NCBI GenBank assembly: GCA_001972305.1
Contig: BDDD01001618.1
Coordinates: forward strand, 299,599 to 363,598
Direction of reading: 5' to 3'
DNA: 64,000 bases
From: Cephalotus follicularis
Lineage: Eukaryota; Streptophyta; Magnoliopsida; Oxalidales; Cephalotaceae
Positions 14,501 to 24,360 of this stretch are shown piece after piece (position 1 is the first letter of the stretch; every line of letters starts with the position of its first letter). Made by a program: the position numbers and the translations under genes. The notes beneath the pieces are model-generated. The model did not search any database. It saw only the letters and a list, made by a program, of their open reading frames with translations, and was not told where the DNA came from.

Positions 14501-17500
14501 ATGGAAAAACATTGATCCAAGTTATTTGTCTTTATTTAACAAAGTCAACTATGATATCTACAATAGAAAGGGAGACTTAGTTGACAAGGAAAGATATTAG
14601 AGACTGGTGGAAAGATTGATATATTTGTCTCCTACAAGACGATATTGCATATGTCGTGGGTGCGGTCAGTCGATTTATGCATGATCCACGTCTAGGAAGC
14701 AACGACACACATATCAGGTGTTCGAGTCGGTGTCGGACTCATGTCTGATACGTGGTCAATGCGTCAGAGAGTGTTGACCGGCGTCGGACACGCTGGTCAA
14801 CGAGTACGGCTCGTGTTTTTTACCGAGTTTGACGCGTTTGAGCTATATTTTGCAAAAATTAACCAAAAAAAGAAATTTAAAGCCTGGATTAGAGGGATTA
14901 AACCAAATTTACAAGAACCAGCCCCAAATTAAATCCCAAAACCAATTAAGAAAAAAATCAACGGAGACAAACCTGTTTAAGTGAGTCTCTGTTGATGTCT
15001 CTCTAAAGCCCTCAGTCTTTCCATCTCTCTCTTTGGAAGGCCAGGGGAGTCTCTCTCGATCTTGATCTCTCTTCCATTTTGCGATCTCTCACTCTTTGCT
15101 ATGTTTTTTCTTCTGTATTGAATTGATCGAGTCTGACGCTTGAATGCTTTTTTTTTCTTTTCATAGCGACATGGGTACTGTCATACTGGGTAATTTGTAT
15201 GGTTATAAACTTATAAAGACTAAAGAGTAGTCAGTGGTGACGTGGAGGTATTCGGTATGGGTAGTGTAGTGGCAACTATTCATCTTTTGTCCATATTCAT
15301 TTTTATTATAGTAGCCACGCCACATGTCATGGGATTCACATGGGTAGTGGCTACAAGTGGAGTTATGTGGAGTTGCACATACTGACTAGGTTGTAAGAAT
15401 CAATTAAACATATTATTAACATTAATAGGTTACAAAAATAATTCTAATTATCTTCATATGTAATAAATTATTTTTATATTGTTATTCTTTTATGAGTTGA
15501 TATGTAATTAGAATGAGTATTTTAATATTGTTGTTTTTAAGAGTTCAATCATTATTTTATTTTATTTTAACCAATATATCACACACATAAATATAAATTA
15601 AAAATGCGTGTCCCAACATGTCAAAATCCTAATTTTTTACAAAATTTTGTGTCGTCGTGTCGTGTCGCGTGTCAGTGTCGATGCTACATAGATCCACGTA
15701 CAACTCACCAAGAAGTAGCATATCATATCTTGAGGTATTTGAAGTCTACTATTGAAAAGGGCTTTTATTATTTGATCATAAGCCTTTGAGAGTGGAAGCC
15801 TATACTGATAAAGATTGGGCTAGATCAATACAGACCAGATGGACTTCGGGTTATTGCACATTTGTTGGAGGAAAGCTAGTCACTTTGAGAAGCAAAAAAC
15901 AGGTTGTAGTTTCGTAATCCAGTGCTAAAGCAGAATCTAGAGCAATGGCTCAAGGGGGTTTGCAAGCTAATATGGCTTAAAAGACTCATCAGGGATTTCA
16001 ACCCGAGAAGTGACACATGATGACTCCATGAGACTCTACTGCGACAGCAATCAGCATTGCTCACAATCCGGTTCAACATGACAGAACGAATCATATTGAG
16101 ATTGACAGGTTCTTCATCAGAGAAAAGTTAAGCCAGTGACATCAAAGGATCAATTGGCTAACATACTTACGAAGGTATTGAGTTTCATAGTTTTTTATAA
16201 TATACTTCGCAAGTTGGGCATGTGGGATATCTATGCGCCAACTTCAGGGGGAGTGTTAATGTACATATAATGTAGGGGTATTAGAGTACTTTGTATAGAA
16301 AAAATATTTCCTTTATTTCCTTATACTTATTTTCTATTATTAGTAGAATAGGAATATTCTTTGTACATTCTAATATAAATAGAAAAGGTCTCTACCTTTC
16401 TAAGGTAAACCACATAAAAACATATTCTTAGTTTCTTCAAAAACCATATAGAATTAATATTTAAGGCTCTTAACCTCATTATCCAAACTTCTAAAATCTC
16501 AATTACCAAACACCAAAATTAACAATTCAGGTATCACGTTACCACCAAAGCACCACTAAGTAGAGACTGGCAGCACCAACTCCACACCTATGCCACGGAC
16601 AGCTTCACCTCCCTAACCAAACAACCAGACCATCCCTCTACATCACCATCTCTATCAATAGCCATGCAACATTGCAATCTCCACCAATCATTTGAAAATA
16701 TTTAAACTTCCAAAAAAAATTTGTTCAACACACATAAAACAATTAAAAGAACAAAAGGAAAATCCCTATATCATAGTCAAATCCAAAAGGCCACATATGA
16801 TTAGAGATACATTTGAAAATTATTAGCTACTTCCATAATGATCAATATTCTAGGAAAAGTGAATCATTTCTCTTTAATCATCAATAACAGTAGGAGAAAG
16901 GTGTGCACATATTTTTTTTTTCCTTTTACAACTAAACAAATAAATGGGATAGTATCTACATAACTAATCAATATAAAGCATAAAGTCAAGTTTCATAATA
17001 CATTAATTTACCTTTGATCTAATTAAAGTAAATAGGTAAACTCAACAAACCTTGAGTTTCACCGATCCAAGAAATCCCGCCTTAACTCTTATGGGCAACT
17101 TTAATGCATTGAGCGCCTCTGGCTTCAGCTGCATATTTGTTAGCTCTACATCACCTGTTTTACATTTTCAAAGATAATTAAAGAACCAAGACCAAGATCA
17201 ACTCTCCTCTATTCTAGCTCAATGTGATCACATTCTTGACACAAAAAAAATCAAAAAGATGAAGTGAATTTGGGGTTTAGTGCTTCGAAGTGCAAAAGAA
17301 TGTTCTTCCATCTAAACTTCTAATTCATTCTTCAAACTGAAAACTCAAATGAACAAATCTGAATTAAAAACGATATAAATGGAGCCATGTATCACTAATG
17401 AAAGTGACTTGAATTAATAGACAATAATTTATGAGGGTCAGAAATATGATAAATTTAAAAAATATATATAAGCAAACACAAGCTCAATTCCAGATCTTTA

Positions 17501-18955
17501 AGAAAACAGAACAAAATCATAACTATGACTAGACAACAGAGATATTTTACATAGAATACTAAATCGGCCTAATTATTGTGGATTTTCATAGGATTAAAAA
17601 AATGCGAAGATAATTCAATTTTAAGTTATTTTAATAAAAATGAGCTTAAGATAAATGTTTATAACACACAAGTTCAAACAAAATCACACTCTGTTAAACA
17701 AACAAAAATAGGGTCAAAACAACAAACGTACCTATTAAAAAACATGTGAAAGAATGGAGCAATATGGCCAATATAATTCTTTATGTAATTAGCTTAGATG
17801 ATATATAATTCCTAGTGTGGTGACTGCTATAATACAACCAAACAAATTGTGGCTTTCAGACTTGCATACATATGGGTTATTCTAGCATCCTAAAGATATT
17901 GTGGGAGTGAAACAAAAACATCGGAATCTATTGACAAGTGGTTTGCAATCATGACCGATAAATGTGGTCTTGAGAAACACTCGGATTAAATATTTTCAAC
18001 CACAACTAAAAATATTAGCAACTTGACAACAAGTGAAGTATACATGAATTGAGCTAACTTGCTCTAAGGATAGAAATTTACAACCAATACATAAGCTAAC
18101 CACCAGAGTGCAAACCCCTAATCCAAACGCTCCGTAACACCACAAATCCTAATTAGCCCAAGGGTTTTTTTTGCTTCAAGCATATTGGCATTATCTAAAA
18201 TACTGTAACCACTTATAAAGGTGCTTTATCATGACTCATGATTGCATTGAAAGATTATATAGGTAGTAGAATATCTACTCTATGTTCACTTTTGATAATT
18301 AACCAAATAAAGAATCACGACACAACAACAGAAAACGGTGTGAAATTTTGCTAATCGAGGGGCTTTTGGATTCAGATATCCCGGAGACGTAGCATGTTAC
18401 ATTCAAGATTGTAGAACTCATGTGAATAGGCAATGTCAGATGCCATACATTCACAGAGACAGTTGCTACTACTCTAGTACTGTAATTGTTGATTTTATTT
18501 AGCTACCAAAAGACTTCAAATTAGTTTACCAGCTAGACTATTTGACACCTCAACCCTCCTAAGCAGTTTCAATTCCACAGATTACCACTGAAACGAAGGA
18601 AGTATAATAACACTATAACAAGTAAAAATCCCACAAAATTAGAGTCCAACTATAACAAAGTAAAGTTGTAAGATATAGAGCTTAAATTATAATTTCTCTA
18701 TAACTAGTACCATTTTAAGCCTTATAATTTGAAACTGTAGTAACTTCCAGCTAACAATGACAAGGGAAAATGAAATCGATCATATTATCGATTGTAAAAT
18801 AAAACTAAAGAAGTGAAATGTGTGTGTGTGCGTGAGAGAGAGAGAGAAAGAAACAGACCTCGCCATACACTGATTTTGAGAGCTTCTTTATTGAGACCGA
18901 TCACGTAATTTCCCAAATACCTCTGCAACAAATACGCCACCTGATCCTCCAACAT
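2505..18955 (-). CDS. VPS13: VPS13 (chorein) lipid-transfer protein, N-terminal 614 codons, 14 exons
   Basis: VPS13 proteins are long bridge-like channels that move phospholipids between membranes at contact sites. Exons on the minus strand: 18955-18859, 17154-17051, 10148-10014, 9921-9871, 8092-7998, 7867-7750, 7399-7298, 7205-7017, 6938-6778, 5656-5486, 3417-3325, 3220-2896, 2784-2680, 2600-2505. All 13 introns are GT-AG, and the 1,842 bp stay open in one frame. The ATG at 18,955 gives the family start MLEDQV and RYLGNYV, followed by the Chorein_N domain (residues about 2-110). Further on come SWLGSLINTIIGNLKLSI with NIHIRYED, SNPGHPFAAG, DKPWEDLLPSEW, LKLADNFAAFNQRLKYAHYR, ILQWRMLAHKFV and KVDWSMVAKASPCYMT-like blocks. 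Plant VPS13 proteins run to several thousand residues, so most of the gene lies beyond the left edge. From memory the closest relative is At4g17140 (VPS13M1 type). No break is seen, but introns 2 (6.9 kb) and 10 are loaded with transposons. Confidence 0.95.
4130..5110. repeat. Two CCCCGCC-rich blocks in VPS13 intron 10
   Basis: Blocks at about 4,150-4,250 (C-rich) and 4,995-5,105 (first G-rich, then C-rich) are built of degenerate CCCCACC/GGGGCGG strings in otherwise AT-rich DNA. They face each other around the MITE at 4,585-4,835 and could be ends of one element, but I could not find target duplications. Confidence 0.4.
4585..4835. mobile_element. Foldback MITE in VPS13 intron 10
   Basis: Two long arms pair in inverted orientation. 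The left arm holds CACTCTAATTATCCG, then TGTGATTAATATTTTTCAA and CCGTTGGATTTG. The right arm holds the reverse complements of the same blocks with a few mismatches. Outer arms share TCAATGCACAA. The unpaired centre is about 50 bp. No coding sequence is present. The superfamily is undecided because the exact ends and target duplication are unclear. Confidence 0.7.
6716..6733. repeat. (TA)n microsatellite
   Basis: About nine uninterrupted TA units lie in VPS13 intron 9, just downstream (gene sense) of the exon 10 side of the intron and upstream of nothing coding. Confidence 0.9.
8760..9090. repeat. Tandemly doubled ATAGTTATCA/CCGGTCC repeat
   Basis: A roughly 120-bp unit containing GTCCAGGTCTTTCAT, an ATTTTGTC block, and then ATAGTTATCAAA followed by CCGGTCC occurs twice in tandem. 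A CCGGT-rich tail follows. It lies in VPS13 intron 4. The ATAGTTATCA word and the CCGGT/GATCGGT-rich body recur at 55.1 kb and 59.5 kb, so this is a MITE-like family. Confidence 0.6.
9200..9400. repeat. Remnant of a GTTTGGTAA-type MITE
   Basis: Words such as TTACCAAACGTG, TTTTGAAAACAAAACATGG and ATTACCAAACATAACC resemble the element at 54.2-54.9 kb. No clear ends are visible. It lies in VPS13 intron 4. Confidence 0.35.
11460..14543 (+). mobile_element. Second Ty1/copia copy nested in the outer fossil
   Basis: This copy is better preserved than its host. It shows the gag-pre-integrase block (WHKRSGHPS-like, near 11,490), integrase (about 11,640-12,250, with IIHSDLWGP and the QNGIPERKNR block), reverse transcriptase (about 12,850-13,560, with YVDDIVVTG) and RNase H (about 13,850-14,309, with SRSSAESEYRVMAQ). 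A purine tract leads into an LTR at about 14,338-14,543, which differs from the LTRs of the outer element. No matching left LTR is visible. It is broken, with a few breaks, and younger than the outer copy. It could instead be a recombinant of two related copies. Confidence 0.75.
14683..15699. mobile_element. 999-bp Mutator-like non-autonomous insert with 9-bp duplication
   Basis: GATCCACGT occurs at 14,683-14,691 and again at 15,691-15,699, on either side of a segment with no relation to the Copia RNase H it interrupts. The two ends are imperfect inverted repeats: AGCAACGACAC near the left end, AGCATCGACAC on the complementary strand of the right end. Repeated GTGTCGGAC/CGTGTCG words lie next to both ends. 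A 9-bp duplication and GC-rich inverted ends fit a Mutator-like element. The interior has no transposase. A CT-rich stretch at 14,990-15,090 resembles a plant 5' leader and may be captured sequence. Confidence 0.7.
18820..18852. repeat. GT/GA microsatellite beside VPS13 exon 1
   Basis: A run of GTGTGTGTGCGT is followed by about seven GA units. It starts seven bases from the exon 1 donor site, so length changes could affect splicing. Confidence 0.85.
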
Positions 18956-19051
18956 CTTGCAATCCCTTCGATTCTTCAATCAATGGTTTCTCTATATTGA
19001 TCAAAAGTATTAAAACAAAAAAAACAAAAACAAAAAGTAAACAAATTCAAG

Positions 19052-19058
19052 ATTTATA
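19052..19058 (-). promoter_or_regulatory. Candidate TATA box of VPS13
   Basis: The minus strand reads CCTATAAATC about 100 bp upstream of the VPS13 ATG, which would leave a leader of roughly 70 nt. The surroundings are A/T-rich with a GA-rich patch at 19,058-19,078 (plus strand), as is common for plant core promoters. Based on motif and spacing only. Confidence 0.4.
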
Positions 19059-19079
19059 GGAGAGAGGGAATTTAGAGAA

Positions 19080-19689
19080 AATAAAATTGTGTTTTGTTTG
19101 CGTGTATGAGTTGAGAAATGAACCACAATATTCGCGGTTTGGAGGACACGCGAGTATTACTGATTCTATGTAAGAGTCTACAAGACTTTCTTATAGGCCA
19201 CGCAAATGGCGGTTCGCCACATCAGACTAGCGATCACAGATAATTGCAGGTCAACATTGCATGTGCTTAGATATTTAGATGGAAGTCCAACAAACTATAT
19301 TTATAATTTTCTTTTAATTCACATTTCTAACCTTTTTTATTTTATGTGTACATATTTAGACACTAATGGATGTCGCTTATTCATCCCTTAATTTTTTTAT
19401 TATTTTTACTGAATTTTTAAATCAAAACTCTTATAAAATATTATAAATCTAATTTTAAGATATATTTATATATATATGATCTTTATAAATTTATCTTATG
19501 ATTATTATTTATTTTTTATATAACAAAAAAAAAGTTATGCGTTTTTTACATGAATAAAAACAGATCACATTTTTATTTAAATAATAACAAAATGTTGTTC
19601 GACTTTTATTGGATTAGCAGATGAAAAAGGAAGAAAATGTAATTTTTCATACAACTACTTTAATAATAATTGAAACTTGTTAGCATAAC
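19080..19689. other. VPS13 upstream region
   Basis: This is the upstream flank of VPS13, AT-rich beyond 19,290. A short GC-rich patch (ATTCGCGGTTTGG to CACGCGAG, 19,130-19,160) could hold promoter elements. No gene is seen. Confidence 0.5.
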
Positions 19690-19728
19690 AGTACCCATGT
19701 CGAGGGCATTAGTCTTTATAAGACCCCT

Positions 19729-19793
19729 GTCACTCGATCTATTATGTTTTCCATGCATGCTCCCAAGTCATATTGGGGGGATGCAGTTCTCAC
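19729..19793 (+). other. 65-bp copy of Copia integrase sequence
   Basis: These 65 bases match 11,968-12,032 of the Copia copy in VPS13 intron 2 with no difference that I can see, and similarity continues weakly for a few bases. Just upstream, AAGACCCCTGTC (19,720-19,731) matches 12,079-12,090 of the same element, but in the opposite order. Patchwork of this kind is typical of filler copied during double-strand break repair. Confidence 0.75.
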
Positions 19794-19804
19794 TGTAACA
19801 TATC

Positions 19805-19965
19805 TATAATTTGTTAATAGTTAGTATATATGTATGTATGTATACTTTATTAATAATTAGTATATATGTATGTATAGTATATATACATGTATGTATAATT
19901 TATTAGTAGTATATATGTATGTATATATATAATAGTCAGTAATATATATGTATGTATAATTTAGT
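19805..19965. repeat. Imperfect TATATGTATGTATA tandem repeat
   Basis: Five degenerate copies of AGTATATATGTATGTATA, separated by AATTTATTAGTAG-like spacers. Non-coding. Confidence 0.8.
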
Positions 19966-20438
19966 TAGATTGTCAGTATCATGTTTAAATTTATTGTAGA
20001 ATTCAATTACCTATTATGTTTAAAGTTGAGAGAAACCTTAGATTCCCGTTCATGATTCGTTCAATAGGAGTGAATCATGAATTGTCTAGTTCGGACAGTT
20101 TTTACATACGTACGTCCACTGTAGGATATATCGTTATATTGTGTACACAGTTTTCTTCAAGAAAGTTTCGGTTACACTCCTTAAACATGTTCCTCGGATA
20201 CATAATTAAACCGATCAATTCAGTTTAATTCGTGTGTTTGAGGAACCGTGGGGAGATACTGCCGAAATTTTCTCAGAGTGAACTATAAACGCGAGATAAC
20301 GATATTAGTGGAGGTACGTAGTCGGGAATGGGATAGGGCCATACCTTTTAGAGTTAGGTGGTGAGATACACTTCATTCAATGCATATTGAAAAAAGTATA
20401 CTTGAATCTAACAATCTTCTACCCTACTTGTAGAAAAA

Positions 20439-23400
20439 ATGTCTGTGGACAAGAGTTGGATGAGTAAGCAGGTTGTCCGGGGGTTACTAACGGAGGAATT
20501 TAACAGGGGTGTGCTCGCTTTCTTAGATTTTGCATTCTCAAACCAAGATTTTGTCTGAAATAGTACGATAAAATGTCCTTGTGGTCGTTGCATGTTAAGG
20601 GTGCTTGGAACTCGATCTGAAGTGCGGTTACATTTATTGAAGAAGGGTTTCGACCCCCATTACACGTTGTGGGACCAACATGGGGAAATGAGGGAACGCC
20701 GTCGGGTTGCAGTGGAGCAGCCAGACCCCTCGGGTCCGAGCAATCCTTTTGTTGATCTCGTAATGGATGCTGGGGGGTTCGAGTTTGACACTTGTGAACA
20801 TGACGAGAGGGCTGATGAACTTACGAATCCCAATGCAAAGAAGTTTTATGACTTGCTTAAGGATGCGGACGAACCATTATGGAATGGCTGTAAAAAATAC
20901 ACCAAATTGTCTATGATGACGTGACTCATGAATGTTAAGTCCAAGTACGGGATTCCTAACAAAGGGGCCAAGAAAATTCTTCAGATCATTAAGAGCGGAA
21001 TGCTCGAGGATGAAAAGTTGTCGGAGTCTTATTACAAGCTGAAACAAATTATGAAGACATTGAGATTAGGCTTCAAAAAGATAGATGCATGTGTCAATGA
21101 TTGTATGTTGTATTACGGGGATCAGCACAAGTGTGCTATAGAGTGTCCAACATGTAATCATCCTAGATTCAAACCTAGCGGTGGCGGAAAGAGAAAAAAA
21201 CAGGTACCATAAGAGGTTTTGCGTCACTTTCCAGTGGCACCAAGACTTCAGAGGTTGTTTCAATCAGACAAAATATCTGCTGATATGAGGTGGCATAGTA
21301 AGAAGAGGAAGGATAACGACGGTGGCGAAGTGGGAATGGTACATCCGGTTGATGGTGAAGCTTGGAAGTACTTTGATATTACTTTTCCATCGTTTGCTCA
21401 GAGGTTGGCAATGTTAGAATACGAATAGAAACGGACGAGTTTTGTCCTTTTGGGGTTAGTAGTACTGTTTACTCTTGCTAGCCTGTTTTTGTTTTCCCGT
21501 ACAATCTTCCAACTGGACTGTTTTTGTTTTCCCGTACAATCTTCCACCTTGGTTGTGTATGGCAAAGTCATTCATGTTCTTATCCTTGATTATACCTGGA
21601 CCAAAAAGCCCAAGGAAAGATATTGATGTGTTTCTGCGTCCACTCGTTGACGAGTTGAAGATGTTGTGGGAAACTGGAGTTGAAACCTATGATGGATCGC
21701 GCAAGAAGAACTTTCAGATGAGGGTAGCTTTAATGTGGACGATTAGTGACTTTCCTGCCTATGGAATGCTGTCAGGCTGGAGTACTCATGGTCATTTGGC
21801 ATGCCCCTACTGCATGGGTCAGACCAAGGGTTTTAGATTGAAGCATAGTCGGAAATGTTCGTGGTTTGATTGTCATTGTCAATTGTTGCCCGCAGACTAC
21901 TAGTTTAGAAGAGACAATAAAAAATTCTTGAAGGATCGACGGGTGACCGAGGTGGGTGTGGAGAGGTTATCAGGTGAAGAGGTAGAAGAACAACTCTCCG
22001 AGTTGAATGAAGTTGTGTTTGGAAAAGGTGTACCAACTAGTAAGATTCCTGGGTTCGGGAGAGTACACAATTGGACTAAGCAAAATATCTTTTTCGAACT
22101 TCTTTATTGGAGTAAAGTACTAGTCATACCCAAGTTGGACGTCATGCACATCGAGAAGAATGTGCTTGAAAATATATTAAACACGGTCATGAATGTGAAG
22201 GGAAAATCCAATGCCCACTTACAAGCTCGACTTGATCTGAAAGAGTTGAGAATAAGACCTAAACTGCATGCAGAAGAGGTGGATAGGCGGTTCATATTGC
22301 CACCAGTAAAATATTCATTGAACAGTGAACAGGTCAAACAAGTTTGTGAATGGATGACAAAGATCAGGTTTCCGGATGGATACGCCTCAAACATATGTCG
22401 GTGTGTGAATGTCTCAGAGTGTAAGGTTTCGGGATTGAAGAGCCACGATTGCCATGTCTTCATGCAGAGGCTTCTTCAGATTGCATTTTCTGAGTTCTTG
22501 TCGAGAAATATCATGGAGGTGTTGGCCGAGGGCAATGATTTTTTCCGGAATATATGCTCAACATCCAACAGTGCTGCTAAGATGGACTTGCTCCAAAGTA
22601 ACATTGTGCAAACAGTTTACAAAATGGAGAAGATATTCCCTCCATCATTTTTTTGATTCGATGGAACATCTTCTCGTCCACCTAGCTTACGAAGCGAAAG
22701 ATGTGGGCCGGTTCAGAATACATGGATGTATCCCATTGAGAGGTACAGTTACTCGTTGTTTCTCTTTCTGAAAATGTTCATCTATTTGTCATGCATTCTA
22801 ATTACATATTTAATTACAGAGAGCTGTTTGATCTAAAGAAGATGGTCAAGAAAAAAGCTCGTGTGGAGGGGTCGATTGCCGAGGCATACATCGTTCGCGA
22901 GTTGACAACGTTTTGTTCGTATTATTTTGAACCTGATGTCCCGATGAGGCTGAATGGACCCGAGAGAAACTGGGATGGGGGCGCCATTGCAAGTAACAGA
23001 TTGCTATCCATATTTACTCATCTCGGTAAAAAAATGGGTAAGACAGAGAACATACATATGACAGACCAAGAATACGAGGCTGGATATTTGTACATCCTTC
23101 TGAACTGAGATGAAGTCAGCCCTCTAGTTGAGTAAGTATACATATACGTTGTACTAAGTTTAAACTCTATTTATACGAATTGTGCAATTTGAACGTATCT
23201 CACTTATATTCTTTGTTGTAGTGAATACGAACAACTTGTCTCTGAATTAAACCCTAACATTACCCCCAAACAAATTGAAGTAGAACGCGATTGTGAAATG
23301 GTTTCAAAGTTGTGTAAGTAATGCCAGAATATGTCTACAAAGCGTTTATAAGTTTCATGATTTTTAATTGTTGATGTTGATTATGTTACGTGTGAACATT

Positions 23401-24207
23401 GTACACTTAATAGGTTAGGAACGACAAGGAAGTTGACGCTCGTCTACGAAATTTAGCAAGTGCACCAGCTACAAAAGTGAGGTCGTGGAAGGAGTACGTG
23501 GTTAACGGGTACAAGGTTCACATGAAAGATGCATCGAGGACCTCAACAACTCAAAATTGGGGTGTAATGATCAAGGGAAGCACTTGGAATGATAGTTGAA
23601 GTGACTTCTACGGAGCCTTGGTCGAAGTCGTGAAGCTCGATTTCTACGGAAAAGACAAAAAAGTTGTTTTATTCAAGTGTAATTGGGTTGACACTTCAGA
23701 GAGAGGTACCAGAGTGGATGAGTTTGGGAATGTTCGTCTGAACCTAGAAAAGGAACTCCCTACATACGAGCCGTTCATGCTAGTAAGTCAAGCTGTGCAG
23801 GTGTTCTACGCACCCAGCATTTTCAACGATCGTAGGTACAAAGGGTGGGTGACTGTGATAAAAACGAAACTCAGAAATTCCTACACCCTCCTGATTATGA
23901 AGAAGAATATGGCGACGATTTGGGTATGGATATGACATTGCAAGAAGATGTCGCTACTTGTCCACTACGGTCATTTGTAGCTGATTTAGTACCTGAAAGT
24001 GAAGATTCCCTTCGCGGAGATGGGGAATGGGAGGAGGTAGTATTGCCTCCAGATGTTCGAATAAGAGATCCTACGTCAGACCATGACAATACGGATGACG
24101 AGGAAGATGAATGGAAAGACGATGTTTCTGACACGGATGAGGAGGACGGAGTGATGGAATATGATTCCGATAGTCAGAACGACATGGATATTGATAGCAT
24201 AGATTAA
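20439..24207 (+). pseudogene. TNP2-type CACTA transposase
   Basis: The DDE transposase of a CACTA element cuts at the CACTA termini. From the ATG at 20,439 come an N-terminal transposase-associated zinc domain (DKSWM, then IKCPCGRCM), the Transposase_21/TNP2 domain (YYGDQHKCAIECPTC, MRWHSKKRK, HPVDGEAWKYFD, LPPWLCM, DFPAYGMLSGWSTHG, ACPYCM, PKLDVMHIEKNV), a DUF4218-like part (KARVEGSIAEAYIVRELTTF) and a DUF4216-like part (VRSWKEYVVNGYKVH, then VVLFKCNWVDT). The acidic tail ends at 24,207. Introns are predicted at about 22,742-22,820, 23,131-23,220 and 23,313-23,412. It is inactive: in-frame stops near 20,557, 20,923, 21,211 and 21,902, frame changes near 21,415 and at a T-run near 22,650, and a 35-bp tandem duplication at 21,483-21,552 (CTGTTTTTGTTTTCCCG twice). 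Confidence 0.85.
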
Positions 24208-24360
24208 ACTGTAAGTTAATAGTGTAGTATATGTAGTAAATACTGTTTGCAATAGTATTCTTAATGTTCTAATGTGACACGACATTGTAATTTGATAATA
24301 TATAGTAGGACAATTGTATGTAGTTTGTATTGTTTTTAAATATGGTGAGTTCTTGCAGAT

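Larger units (their letters stand above)
10868..16444 (+). mobile_element. Outer Ty1/copia fossil in VPS13 intron 2
   Basis: The LTRs are 10,873-11,053 and 16,254-16,439. They share GTAGGGGTATTAG, GGAATATT.TTTGTAC and an ACATATTCTT.GTTTCT end. They are flanked by a perfect 5-bp target duplication AAAAC (10,868-10,872 and 16,440-16,444). A partial initiator-Met-type primer site (ATATCAGAGC) follows the left LTR, and a purine tract precedes the right one. The degraded RNase H end of this outer element is at about 14,545-16,200. It is old and heavily broken (many breaks), runs antisense to VPS13, and contains the two inserts listed separately. Confidence 0.85.

Noticed and set aside
18610-18640. 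CACTATAACAAG as the left terminus of the CACTA element
   Set aside because: It lies inside VPS13 intron 1, so a CACTA element starting there would include VPS13 exon 1. The next bases do not match the right terminus.
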